Assembly: GCA_038363005.1 (NCBI GenBank) | Contig: JBBQBI010000010.1 | Location: forward strand, 1-64,000 | Source of the DNA: JAKOWB01 sp038363005 | GTDB taxonomy: Bacteria; Pseudomonadota; Alphaproteobacteria; Kiloniellales; JACOMY01 | Length of the DNA stretch: 64,000 nt | Direction of reading: 5' to 3' | In this document: positions 1-11,772 of the stretch, piece after piece | Numbering within the stretch: position 1 is the first letter of the stretch | Layout: every line of letters begins with the position of its first letter | Program-made: the position numbers and the translations under genes | Notes under the pieces: generated by a model | What the model was told of the DNA's origin: nothing | Seen by the model: the letters and a program-made list of their open reading frames with translations, nothing else | The model's database searches: none

Positions 1-336
<336 letters not shown>

Positions 337-394
337 ATTCACTTAATCCTTCCTTGATCGATCCCGGCGCGCTGTGCGGCGCCAGGGACGAGGC

Positions 395-688
395 TCACTT
401 GGCCTCGATGATTCCCATGATGTCGCTCTCGCGCATGATCAGCAGGGTCTTGCCGTCCAGCTTGACCTCAGTGCCCGACCACTTGCCGTAGAGGATCTTG
501 TCGCCCTTCTTGACGTCGAGCGGGGTGACCTTGCCGTCCTCGCCGCGGGCGCCCGGGCCCACCGCGATCACCTTGCCCTGCATGGGCTTTTCCTTGGCGG
601 TATCGGGAATGATGATGCCGCCCTTTGTCTTCTCTTCGCCTTCCAGCGCCTCGACCACAACGCGGTCGTGCAGCGGCCTGAACTTCAT
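395..688 (-). CDS. groS: Co-chaperonin GroES
   Basis: A 97-residue co-chaperonin of normal family length that caps GroEL during ATP-driven folding. The N-terminus MKFRPLHDRVVV, the mobile-loop region with GGIIIPDTAKEKP, and the end SDIMGIIEAK are typical. The ATG at 688 follows an AAGGAGAT ribosome-binding site about 6 bases upstream. It is the first gene of groESL, and groL follows after 58 bp. Expression is probably heat-induced, from the promoter and CIRCE operator at 752-817. Confidence 0.99.
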   Translation of the reverse strand: MKFRPLHDRVVVEALEGEEKTKGGIIIPDTAKEKPMQGKVIAVGPGARGEDGKVTPLDVKKGDKILYGKWSGTEVKLDGKTLLIMRESDIMGIIEAK

Positions 689-751
689 GGGGAGTATCTC
701 CTTGAATTGCTTGGTAGTTTGACCTGGGTGCCGAACCGGTCGGCCAGGCTG

Positions 752-778
752 CTAGCACTCACCCCAGGCGAGTGCCAA
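752..778 (-). promoter_or_regulatory. CIRCE operator (HrcA-binding inverted repeat)
   Basis: On the minus strand the arms read TTGGCACTC and GAGTGCTAG around a 9-base spacer. The CIRCE consensus is TTAGCACTC-N9-GAGTGCTAA, so each arm differs by one base. It lies between the predicted -10 and groES, the usual place for HrcA repression of groESL. hrcA itself is not in the window. Confidence 0.93.
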
Positions 779-788
779 GCGTGGCCGG

Positions 789-817
789 TATTTAGGCAGC
801 GCGGCGTGCCAGGTCAA
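789..817 (-). promoter_or_regulatory. groESL promoter, heat-shock type
   Basis: The minus strand shows CTTGACC as -35 and CCTAAATA as -10, with a 17-base spacer between TTGACC and TAAATA. The CTTG start and C-rich lead into the -10 resemble alphaproteobacterial RpoH promoters but also fit sigma-70. The CIRCE operator lies just downstream. This is a motif reading only. Confidence 0.6.
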
Positions 818-833
818 GCGATTAGGTGTTGTT

Positions 834-2090
834 TCAGCGCCTTTTCAGGCGATGGTCGAGCTTTTCCGCCGCCGCGGCGGTCAGGCGGACGGTCAAATGG
901 GCGGTCTCTCCCTCGTCGCGCCGCTGCAGCACCTGGCCGTTGGCATAGAGCCAAGCCTGGGTGGCGCCGTCGGCCAGGGGGATAGCCAGTTCACGCTCCA
1001 CCTCGCCAGCGCCGAGGCGTTCCTCAAGGCGTTGAAACAGCAGCTCGATCCCCTCCCCCGTGGCGGCGGAGATCACCAGGACGCCGGGGTCGCGGCGGGC
1101 CTGCTCCAGCAGCTTCTCGTGTGCCTCGGGAGGCAGCAGGTCGACCTTGTTCAACACCTCGATGACGCCCTGGTCCTGTTGGGCATCGACGCCCAGCTCG
1201 CCAAGAACGTGCAGCACGTCCTCGCGCTGGGCCTGGCTGTCGGGATGGGCGACGTCGCGCACGTGTAGGATCAGGTCGGCCTCCAGCACCTCCTCCAGGG
1301 TGGCGCGAAAGGCGGCAACCAGCTGGGTTGGCAGGTCGGAGATGAAGCCGACGGTATCCGACAGCACGATGCTGCGCCCGCTCGGCAGCTTCACCTGCCG
1401 CATGGTGGGGTCCAGCGTGGCGAACAGCAGGTTCTCGGCGAAGACGCCGGCCTGGGTCAGGCGGTTGAACAGCGTCGACTTGCCGGCGTTGGTGTAGCCG
1501 ACCAGGGCCACCACCGCCTGGTCGCGGCCCTTGCGCTGTTCGTGGCGGGTGCGCTTGACGCGCTCCAGCTCCTGGTCGATGCGGTCGATACGCTCGGCGA
1601 TCAGCCGGCGGTCGATTTCCAACTGGCTTTCGCCGGGGCCGCCGAGGAAGCCGAAGCCACCGCGCTGCCGCTCCAGGTGGGTCCAGGAGCGCACCAGGCG
1701 CGAGCGCTGATAGCTCAAGGCGGCGCGCTCCACCTGCATCTGGCCCTCGCGGGTGCGGGCGCGACGGCCAAAGATCTCCAGGATCATGCCGGTGCGGTCG
1801 ATCACCTTGCAGCCCCAGGCCCGTTCCAGGTTGCGCTGCTGCACTGGTGAAAGCGCGGCGTCGACCACCGCCAGGCCAATGTTGCGTTCCTCCACCAGGC
1901 CCTTCAGCCGCTCGACCTGGCCGGAGCCGATGAAGGTCGCCGGGGTCGGGCGGTCGAGGCGCACCACTTCGGCAGCGGCGATCTCCAGCTCGATCGCTTC
2001 GGCCAAGCCGATAGCCTCCGCCAGCCGCGCCTCGGCCGAACGGAGGGCGCCGGGCAGGCGGCGGTCCGGGTGCAGTACCAGCGTCCGCAT
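834..2090 (-). CDS. hflX: GTPase HflX
   Basis: A 418-residue ribosome-associated GTPase of the Obg/HflX class, which acts on stalled or stressed ribosomes. The N-terminal HflX domain holds GSGQVE (about 56-61). The GGFGFLGGPGESQ linker is near 144-156, the P-loop GYTNAGKST at 198-206, the G3 motif DTVGF at 245 and NKVD near 320. I chose ATG 2090 because it gives the usual family length and starts at the conserved RTLVLHP. The open frame runs on into hfq with no better start codon. It is 85 bp downstream of hfq, the standard hfq-hflX pair. Confidence 0.95.
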   Translation of the reverse strand: MRTLVLHPDRRLPGALRSAEARLAEAIGLAEAIELEIAAAEVVRLDRPTPATFIGSGQVERLKGLVEERNIGLAVVDAALSPVQQRNLERAWGCKVIDRTGMILEIFGRRARTREGQMQVERAALSYQRSRLVRSWTHLERQRGGFGFLGGPGESQLEIDRRLIAERIDRIDQELERVKRTRHEQRKGRDQAVVALVGYTNAGKSTLFNRLTQAGVFAENLLFATLDPTMRQVKLPSGRSIVLSDTVGFISDLPTQLVAAFRATLEEVLEADLILHVRDVAHPDSQAQREDVLHVLGELGVDAQQDQGVIEVLNKVDLLPPEAHEKLLEQARRDPGVLVISAATGEGIELLFQRLEERLGAGEVERELAIPLADGATQAWLYANGQVLQRRDEGETAHLTVRLTAAAAEKLDHRLKRR

Positions 2091-2175
2091 CGGCGGACGG
2101 CGCAGATCGAGCGGCTCACCCTTGCGCCGGCGTTCGGCGGGCGGGGCCTTGTCCTCGTCCGGCTCGGCGGGAGAC

Positions 2176-2433
2176 TTAGGCGTCGCCGCCCTCCTCGTCC
2201 TTCGTGCCTTCGAAGAGCGAAACCGGGGTCGCCGGCATGACGGTCGAGATGGCGTGCTTGTAGACCAGCTGCGAATGCGCATCCCGGCGCAGCAGCACAG
2301 AGAAGTTGTCGAACCAGGTGATGATGCCCTGCAGCTTGACGCCGTTCACCAGGAAGATCGTCACCGGCACCTTGTTCTTGCGAATCGTGTTCAGGAACAC
2401 GTCCTGCACGTTCTGCGGTTTCTCGGCTGCCAT
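2176..2433 (-). CDS. hfq: RNA chaperone Hfq
   Basis: An 85-residue Sm-fold protein that forms hexamers and pairs small RNAs with mRNAs. The N-terminus contains QDVFLNTIRKNKVPVTIFLVNG (Sm1 region), followed by FDNFSVLLRRD and the Sm2 signature YKHAIST. The ATG at 2433 gives the conserved MAAEKPQNVQ start. A short acidic tail (TKDEEGGDA) is typical of alphaproteobacterial Hfq. A 136-bp gap separates it from the HAD gene upstream, so it may have its own promoter. Confidence 0.98.
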   Translation of the reverse strand: MAAEKPQNVQDVFLNTIRKNKVPVTIFLVNGVKLQGIITWFDNFSVLLRRDAHSQLVYKHAISTVMPATPVSLFEGTKDEEGGDA

Positions 2434-2569
2434 TGCTGGGCCCCTTCTTCTTATTGGCTGTTCGTTTGTCTTCTTGCTTGTGGGGGTCAAACCGCACCCA
2501 AACACCATCCGCCGTGAAGCGGCTGGCGCGAGCCCGGTCCCTCTGGGTTGACTTTAGACGCCCAGGCGC

Positions 2570-3226
2570 TCAGCCGACAAGCAACTCGGCAAGCGCGCGG
2601 CAGTCCGGCACATGCAGATGTGGCATGCAGCCGGGAAAATCCGCCGCCGTCGGGGGCTCTGCCCGCAGCAGTACCGGCCGGCAGCCGGCGTTGACGGCGC
2701 AGAGCATGTCGATGTCGGTATCGCCGACGAACCAGACACTGTCGTCGGGCATGCCGCCGCCCTCGGCCGACAGCGCCAGGTGGACCGGATCGGGCGAAGG
2801 CTTGTCGCGCGCCGCGTCGGTGGCGCCGACCAGGCGGCGGAAGTGCCCGGCCCAGCCGATATGGGCCGCCTCCTTGCGCAGCGTGGTGCCGCGCTTGTTG
2901 GAGACCACGCCCAGATAGGTCCCCTGCCCGGCTAGCCCCGTCAGCAGGTCGGCCGCCCCCGGCAAAGCACGCAGCAGCTCCAGGTGGGTGGCCTCGAAAT
3001 GCTGATAGAACAGCTGGGTCGCCTCGTCAGTACGCGCGCCGAAGAGTTTGGGGAACTCGTCGCGGGCCGAGCCGCGCACGCGCTGGCGGCAGTCCTCCAG
3101 CGACCAGGGCGCCATGCCCATGGCCTCGAAGGTCGGCACCAGGGCGGCATGGATGACCGTCCAGGTATCGACCAGCGTATTGTCCCAGTCGAACAGGACA
3201 GCGCGCGGCCGCGTTGCCGTCGGCAT
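2570..3226 (-). CDS. HAD-superfamily phosphatase (phosphoglycolate-phosphatase-like)
   Basis: A 218-residue haloacid-dehalogenase-fold hydrolase. Motif I is FDWDNTLVD with catalytic aspartates D13 and D15, motif II is VSNK, a KPSPDP segment supplies motif III, and GDTDIDM is motif IV. The layout matches the Gph/PGP subgroup with an alpha-helical cap, but the substrate cannot be read from sequence. Its ATG overlaps the stop of the transaminase gene by one base (TAATG), suggesting translational coupling at the end of the ntr-trkA-dat run. Non-specific phosphatase activity is an equal possibility. Confidence 0.88.
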   Translation of the reverse strand: MPTATRPRAVLFDWDNTLVDTWTVIHAALVPTFEAMGMAPWSLEDCRQRVRGSARDEFPKLFGARTDEATQLFYQHFEATHLELLRALPGAADLLTGLAGQGTYLGVVSNKRGTTLRKEAAHIGWAGHFRRLVGATDAARDKPSPDPVHLALSAEGGGMPDDSVWFVGDTDIDMLCAVNAGCRPVLLRAEPPTAADFPGCMPHLHVPDCRALAELLVG

Positions 3227-4089
3227 TAGCGCACCCCGCCGTCGGGCGCGAAGCTGGCGATGTAAGCGCGGCGCAGCTTGCCGGTGATCTCGCCCGGATG
3301 GCCGTTGCCCACCGATTGCTCGTCGATCCGGGTGATCGGCATGACGAAGTTGGTCGAGGAGGTCAGGAAGGCCTCGCGCGCCTCATAGGCCTCCGGCACG
3401 GTGAAGGGGCGCTCCTCCAAGGTCAGGCCCTCCTCGGCGATGACCTTGAGCAGCACCTGGCGGGTGATGCCGTTGAGGATCTCGTGCGTCGCCTTGCGGG
3501 TCACCACCCGTCCATCGCGGGTGATGATCCAAGCGTTGGTCGAGCTGCCTTCGGTCACGTTGCCGTCCTCGTCCACCAGCCAGGCCTCGGCGGCGCCGGC
3601 CTCGTAGGCCTGCTGCTTGGCCAGGCAGTTGGGCAGCAGCGAGGTCGACTTGATGTCGCGCCGCTTCCAGCGGATGTCCGGCACGGTGATGACCTTGATG
3701 CCCTCGGCCAGGGAGCGCTCGCTCGCCGGTTTCATCTGCCGCGTGGTCATCACCAGGGCCGGCTTGGCATCCTTGGGGAACTTGTGGTCGCGCGGCGCCA
3801 CGCCGCGCGTCACCTGCATGTAGACGAAGCCGTAGCTCAGGCCGTTGCGGCGCGCCAGTTCGTGCGACACCAGCTTCAGCGTCTGGCGCTTCATCGGCAT
3901 GGCGATGCGCAGTTCACGCAGCGAACGCTCCAGCCGGTCGAGATGCAGTTCCTCGTCGACTAGGGCGCCGTGTGCCACCGGCACCACCTCGTAGACGCCA
4001 TCGGCGAACTGGTAGCCGCGATCCTCGATATGCACCTGGGCGCCGCGATGCGGCAGGTAGCGTCCATTCACATAGGCCAGGCGCGGCAT
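3226..4089 (-). CDS. dat: D-amino-acid transaminase (class IV PLP aminotransferase)
   Basis: A 287-residue fold-type IV PLP enzyme that exchanges amino groups between D-amino acids and 2-oxo acids. The Schiff-base lysine is K147 in RRDIKSTSLLPN, and the phosphate-binding NVTEGSSTN follows. Length and the early YEVVPV segment favour D-alanine transaminase over branched-chain IlvE. It sits between trkA and the HAD gene with start/stop overlaps on both sides (TGATG at 4089), its common place in the alphaproteobacterial ntr-trkA-hfq region. Confidence 0.9.
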   Translation of the reverse strand: MPRLAYVNGRYLPHRGAQVHIEDRGYQFADGVYEVVPVAHGALVDEELHLDRLERSLRELRIAMPMKRQTLKLVSHELARRNGLSYGFVYMQVTRGVAPRDHKFPKDAKPALVMTTRQMKPASERSLAEGIKVITVPDIRWKRRDIKSTSLLPNCLAKQQAYEAGAAEAWLVDEDGNVTEGSSTNAWIITRDGRVVTRKATHEILNGITRQVLLKVIAEEGLTLEERPFTVPEAYEAREAFLTSSTNFVMPITRIDEQSVGNGHPGEITGKLRRAYIASFAPDGGVR

Positions 4090-5465
4090 CAGAAGAACTC
4101 CAGTTTCACGGCAAAGAGCTTCTCGATCTTCTTCACCGCGCCGGTGGCGGCGAAGATGATCACCAGGTCGCCGGCGCGGATCACCGTGTCGCCACGCGGC
4201 ATGATCACCTGGTTCTGTCGCACCAGCGCGCCGATGTGGGCGTCGTCCGGCAGCTTGGCATCGCGGATCGGGACGCCGATCAGGCTGGAGGTCTCCAGCG
4301 CCTCGGCCTCGATCACCTCGCCGAAGCCTTCGGAGATGGAGTGCACCGAGCGGATGCGGCCGCGCCGCACGTGCTGCAGGATCTTCGACACCGTGATGGC
4401 GCGTGGGCTGACCACGGCGTCGATGCCCAGCGTGCCGACCAGCGGGCCATAGGTGGTCTTGTTGATCAGCGTCACGGCGCGCTGGCAGCCCTGCCGCTTG
4501 GCCAGCAGCGAGGCCAGGATGTTGGTCTCGTCGTCGTCGGTGACGGCGACCACGGTCTCCGCCGTCTCGACCATGACCTCCTCGAGGATCTCCTGATCGA
4601 GTGCCGAGCCGTTGATCACCACCGAGCGTTCCAGGTTCTGCGCCACGTAGGCGGCGCGCTCCTTGTTCATCTCGACGATCTTCAGCGCCACGTGCGGCGA
4701 ATTCTTCTCCACCGTCTTGGCCAGGTAGAGGCCGATATTGCCGCCGCCCAACACCACCACGCGCCGTGCCTCGCGCTCCTCGTGGCCGAAGGCGGCCATG
4801 GCGCGCGCCATGTGCGCGGTGTCGACCAGGATGTAGACGTCGTCGCCTTCATAGAGCCGCTCGTCAGAGGCCGGCACGATGCCGTTGTTCTGCCGCCAGA
4901 TGCCGACGATGGTCAGCGACAGGTCGGGGAACAGCTCGGTCAGCTGCCACAGCGGGGTGTTGAGAATTGGCGTCTCGGCGGTGCAGCGCACCCCCAGCAG
5001 GGTCACCAGCCCGCCGGCCATGGCAACGGCGTCGAAGGCGCCGGGCACCGCCAGCCGCCGGGCGACCGCCTGGGCCACCTCGATCTCCGGCGAGATGATG
5101 ACGTCGATCGGCAGGTTGCCGCTGCCGTAGAGGTCGCTCCACAGCGGGTCGAGGTAGCTCTGGTTGCGCACGCGGGCGACCTTGGTCGGCACGTCGAACA
5201 GCGAGGCGGCGACCTGGCAGGCCACCATATTGACCTCGTCGGTCTGGGTGACAGCGATCAGCATGTCGGCCTTCTTGGCGCCGGCGCGCGACAGCACGTC
5301 GGGATAGGCCGCGTGGCCGACAATGCCCTGCACATCCAACGTGTCGGTCGCCTTCTGGATGATCTCAGACGAGGTGTCGATGATGGTAATGTCGTTGTCT
5401 TCCGCAGCCAGGTAGCGCGCGATATTGAAGCCAACCTGGCCGGCACCGCAGATGATGACTTTCAT
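4089..5465 (-). CDS. trkA: Trk potassium uptake regulator TrkA
   Basis: A 458-residue peripheral membrane subunit that gates Trk/Ktr potassium uptake in response to NAD(H). It has the expected duplicated layout: RCK-N with Rossmann motif GAGQVGFNIA (7-16), RCK-C, a second RCK-N with GGGNIGLYLA, and a second RCK-C. It lies 3 bp downstream of ntrX, the usual ntrYX-trkA order, so it is probably read with the nitrogen regulators. Confidence 0.96.
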   Translation of the reverse strand: MKVIICGAGQVGFNIARYLAAEDNDITIIDTSSEIIQKATDTLDVQGIVGHAAYPDVLSRAGAKKADMLIAVTQTDEVNMVACQVAASLFDVPTKVARVRNQSYLDPLWSDLYGSGNLPIDVIISPEIEVAQAVARRLAVPGAFDAVAMAGGLVTLLGVRCTAETPILNTPLWQLTELFPDLSLTIVGIWRQNNGIVPASDERLYEGDDVYILVDTAHMARAMAAFGHEEREARRVVVLGGGNIGLYLAKTVEKNSPHVALKIVEMNKERAAYVAQNLERSVVINGSALDQEILEEVMVETAETVVAVTDDDETNILASLLAKRQGCQRAVTLINKTTYGPLVGTLGIDAVVSPRAITVSKILQHVRRGRIRSVHSISEGFGEVIEAEALETSSLIGVPIRDAKLPDDAHIGALVRQNQVIMPRGDTVIRAGDLVIIFAATGAVKKIEKLFAVKLEFF

Positions 5466-5468
5466 CGC

Positions 5469-6851
<1,383 letters not shown>

Positions 6852-9203
6852 TTAAACCTGCTCCTGGTCGGCAGCTTCACGTATCGCGGTTCGCTCGGCG
6901 GAGCGCAAGCGACTGCCGGGGAAGAAGAGGCGCACTCTTGCCCCTCCCCCCTCGCGATCGTCAAGCGTGACCTCGCCGCCATGCTCTTCCATGATCTTCT
7001 TGACGATCGCCAGGCCCAGGCCGGTACCGCGCGGGCGCGTCGTCACATAGGGCTCCGTCAAGCGATGGCGCTCGGCCTTCGGCAGGCCGCGGCCATTGTC
7101 GGCCACCTCGATCACCAGCTGGCGCGCCTCGCGGAATACCGAGATCTCGACCTTGCCCGGCGGCAGCACGTCGCCATCAAGCGCGACCCGGCCTTCGATG
7201 GCGTCAGAGGCATTCTGCAGCAGATTGGTCAGCGCGCGGCCGACCTGCTGGGAATCGCAGGTCAGGATCAGCGGACCGGCCGGCAGATCGGCGGTGAAGC
7301 TGGTGCCGGGATGTGCGCTCTGCTGCAGGAAGATCGCCTGCTGGATCAGCTCGCGCAGGTTCTGGTCGCTCATCACCGGCGACGGCATGCGGGCGAAGGA
7401 GGAGAACTCGTCGACCATGCGGCCGATGTCACCGACCTGGCGGACAATGGTATCGGTGCAGATGGCGAAGGTCTCCGGGTCGTCGGTGATCTGCTTCAGG
7501 TACTTGCGCTTCAGCCGCTCGGCCGAGAGCTGGATCGGTGTTAACGGATTCTTGATCTCGTGCGCGATGCGCCGCGCGATGTCGGCCCAGGCCGCCTTGC
7601 GCTGGGCGGAGAGCAGCTCGGTAATGTCGTCGAAGGTGCAGACCATGCCGCTGATACCGCCGGTATCGGCCTCCTCGGTGTCGGACTGCGCGACGATGCG
7701 GGCGAAGACCGTGCGTTGCTGGCCGTCGGCCCGTGCCACGGTGATCTGCCGGTCGGCGGCCCGGCCCGGGCGCAGCCGGGCGGCGCGGATCAGCACCTCG
7801 GCCTCGCCCACCACCTCGCCCAGCGGCTTGCCGCGCAGCTCGTCGCTGCTGGCCCCCAGCAGTTCCTGCGCGGCGCGGTTGACCAGAGTCACGTGCCCGC
7901 CGGGGTCGAGGCCGATCACCGCCGAGGTGACACCGCCCAGCACGGTCTCGATGAAGCGGCGGCGGTCCTCGACCGTGCGATTGGCCTCGATCAGCTCGTT
8001 CTGCTGGCGCGACAGCTCGCCTGTCATGTTGTTGAAGGCCTGCGACAAGGAGGCGATCTCGTCGCCGCTGCGCTGCACCGGGACGCGGGCGGACAGATCG
8101 CCCTTGGCAACCCGCTCGGCGGCGGAGATCAGCGCGCCGATCGGCCGCGTCAGGCCGTTGGCAAAGACCAGGCCGACCCAGACAGCGACCAGCAGCAGCA
8201 GCGCCGCCACCATCAGGAAGACCAGGGCGAAGGTGATCTGCAGGTCGTAGCGCTGGCCCTCCAGCTCCTCGTAGAGGCGCACCGCATCGCGCGACTGGTC
8301 CAGCTGGCCCAGGATGGTGGGGTCCACCAGGCGGGCGATGTAGAGGAAGCTGTCGGCCGCATCCAGGCGTACCAGGGCGCCGATGCGTGCCTCTTCCTGC
8401 TGCGGCAGCAACACCACCTCGCCGGAATTGGCCTGGTCCAGCATCCAGTCCTGCGCCGTGCGGGCGTCGAATTCGGCCCAGATCGAATAGCCACCGCGCG
8501 CCAGCTCGGTCCGGCTGCGGTCGAAGATCAAGGCCTCGGCCAGCGCCCGGCCGGCCACCTGCTGCGCCAGGACCTGCTGCAGGGTCGTCGGATCGATCAG
8601 CGAGGTCGGGCCCAGGCTGTTGATCTGTCGCGCCATGGCCAGCGCCTCGCCTGAGATCGTCTGCTGGTGCTCCTCCAGGTACAGCTCGGCGACGTTCAGC
8701 GAGTTCCGCACCACGGTCGAGACCCGGTCAGAGAACCAGACCCGGAGCCCGAAATCGAACAGGATGGCGGAGAACACCGCGACGATGATGGCCGGCGTCA
8801 CCGCCACCAGGCTGAACAGCCCGACCAGCCGGGCATGCAGCCGGGCGCCGGCCAAGCCGCGCCGCCGCTCCATCCAGATCAGCACCAGGCGACGCGCCAC
8901 GATGCCGCAAAGCGCCAGCATCAGCACCAGGTCGGCCAGCAGCAGGACGAACAGCGTGCCCGAGCTGGTGCTGGTGCCGCCCGGCAGATGCCCGGTGGTG
9001 GCGGCAAAGGTGGTGATGCCGCAGCCCACTGCCGCAACTAGCAGGAAGATGGTCAGCTTGCGCTCCAGGCGCACGCGCCTGGCCCAGTCCACGCAGCGCT
9101 GGAACCAGCTGCGGGGCGGGGGCGCCGTGGGACTTGGAAGAGCGGCCTGGCCTGACAGGTCCATGCGGCCGATTTGCCTCAATACCTGTTGCAGATTCGC
9201 CAC
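6852..9203 (-). CDS. ntrY: Sensor histidine kinase NtrY
   Basis: A 783-residue membrane sensor kinase, partner of NtrX. Several N-terminal membrane segments flank an extracytoplasmic region. A HAMP domain (GLTRPIGALISAAERVAKG), a PAS domain, a HisKA box with phospho-acceptor His in RRIAHEIKNPLTP, and an HATPase with N and G boxes (NLLQNASDAIEG, GTGLGLAIVKKI) follow. The start is GTG at 9203, 2 bases after the ntrC stop. No alternative start gives a better N-terminus before the first membrane segment. The ligand is unknown. Confidence 0.97.
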   Translation of the reverse strand: MANLQQVLRQIGRMDLSGQAALPSPTAPPPRSWFQRCVDWARRVRLERKLTIFLLVAAVGCGITTFAATTGHLPGGTSTSSGTLFVLLLADLVLMLALCGIVARRLVLIWMERRRGLAGARLHARLVGLFSLVAVTPAIIVAVFSAILFDFGLRVWFSDRVSTVVRNSLNVAELYLEEHQQTISGEALAMARQINSLGPTSLIDPTTLQQVLAQQVAGRALAEALIFDRSRTELARGGYSIWAEFDARTAQDWMLDQANSGEVVLLPQQEEARIGALVRLDAADSFLYIARLVDPTILGQLDQSRDAVRLYEELEGQRYDLQITFALVFLMVAALLLLVAVWVGLVFANGLTRPIGALISAAERVAKGDLSARVPVQRSGDEIASLSQAFNNMTGELSRQQNELIEANRTVEDRRRFIETVLGGVTSAVIGLDPGGHVTLVNRAAQELLGASSDELRGKPLGEVVGEAEVLIRAARLRPGRAADRQITVARADGQQRTVFARIVAQSDTEEADTGGISGMVCTFDDITELLSAQRKAAWADIARRIAHEIKNPLTPIQLSAERLKRKYLKQITDDPETFAICTDTIVRQVGDIGRMVDEFSSFARMPSPVMSDQNLRELIQQAIFLQQSAHPGTSFTADLPAGPLILTCDSQQVGRALTNLLQNASDAIEGRVALDGDVLPPGKVEISVFREARQLVIEVADNGRGLPKAERHRLTEPYVTTRPRGTGLGLAIVKKIMEEHGGEVTLDDREGGGARVRLFFPGSRLRSAERTAIREAADQEQV

Positions 9204-9205
9204 AG

Positions 9206-10633
<1,428 letters not shown>

Positions 10634-10635
10634 AC

Positions 10636-11772
10636 TCAAATGTCCTCCGTCCCGTCGGACGCGTCGGGGGCGGGCTCGCTGGCCATCGGCAGCAGCAGGC
10701 GGAACAGCGTGCGGCCCGGCTCGCTGTCGAATTCGATGACCCCGCCATGATCGCCGACGGTCTTGGCGACCAGCGCCAGGCCCAGGCCCTTGCCATTCGG
10801 CTTGGTGGTGACGAAGGGGTCGAACAGGTGCGCGCGCAGGTCTTCAGGGATGCCGGTGCCGTTGTCCTGGATCGAAATCATCAGCGGCAGGTCGATGCGC
10901 GTGCCGCTGCCATGCACCGCCAGCCGCACACCCTGCTGATAGCGCGTGGTCAGGACGATCTCGCCGCCCACCGCGGGCACCGCCTCGGCGGCGTTCTTCA
11001 GCAGGTTCAGCAGTGCCTGGACCAGCAGGTTGCGATTGCCCAGTACCGGCGGCAACGAGGGGTCGTAGCGCTCAACCACGCGGATCTGTTTGGTAAAGCC
11101 GGCCAGAGTCAGGCGGCGCACATGCTCCAGCACCTCGTGGATATTCACCGGCTGGCGCTGCAACGGCCGGCCATCGGCGAACATCTCCATGCGGTCGACC
11201 AGGGCGACGATGCGATCGGCCTCGTCGCAGATCAGCTTGGTTAGCTCGCGATCCTGCGCGGCGACGCCGGATTCCAGCAGCTGCGCGGCGCCGCGGATGC
11301 CGGACAGCGGGTTCTTCACCTCGTGCGCCAGCATGGCGGCCATAGCGGTGACCGAGCGCGCCGCGTTGCGATGCGTCAGTTGCCGGTCGATCTTGCGGGC
11401 GATCGAGCGTTCCTGCACCGCGATCACCACGCCACCGGCGCTTTCCTGCAGCGGCGCCAGGTCGAGCGACACGAAGTGGCTGCCGAAGCGCATGCCCTCC
11501 AGGGTCACGCCGAATTCCGAGACGCTGTGCCCGCGCCGGCGCACCTGCTGCAGCAGCGCGATCAAGGGGCTGTCGGCCGGCATGATGTCGCTCAGGCGCC
11601 GCCCGGTCAGGCTGGCCGAGGAGCTGTCGAAGAAGTGCTCCGCCGCCAGGTTCAGATAGGTGAAGCAGTCGTCCTGGTCGACGACGAAGATTGGCTCCGG
11701 CAGCGCCGCCAGGATGGCCGAGGCGTCGATCACCGGCAGCGCCCGCAGGCGCGCCCGCGACTTGGCGCCCAT
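10636..11772 (-). CDS. ntrB: Nitrogen sensor kinase NtrB
   Basis: A 378-residue cytosolic histidine kinase/phosphatase that controls NtrC in response to PII. It has an N-terminal PAS domain (about 20-120), the HisKA box AMLAHEVKNPLSGIRGAAQL, and an HATPase with NLLKNAAEAVP and GKGLGLALVAK. It has no membrane segment. Its start overlaps the dusB stop as TGATG at 11772 and its stop lies next to the ntrC start, giving the dusB-ntrB-ntrC operon. Confidence 0.97.
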   Translation of the reverse strand: MGAKSRARLRALPVIDASAILAALPEPIFVVDQDDCFTYLNLAAEHFFDSSSASLTGRRLSDIMPADSPLIALLQQVRRRGHSVSEFGVTLEGMRFGSHFVSLDLAPLQESAGGVVIAVQERSIARKIDRQLTHRNAARSVTAMAAMLAHEVKNPLSGIRGAAQLLESGVAAQDRELTKLICDEADRIVALVDRMEMFADGRPLQRQPVNIHEVLEHVRRLTLAGFTKQIRVVERYDPSLPPVLGNRNLLVQALLNLLKNAAEAVPAVGGEIVLTTRYQQGVRLAVHGSGTRIDLPLMISIQDNGTGIPEDLRAHLFDPFVTTKPNGKGLGLALVAKTVGDHGGVIEFDSEPGRTLFRLLLPMASEPAPDASDGTEDI

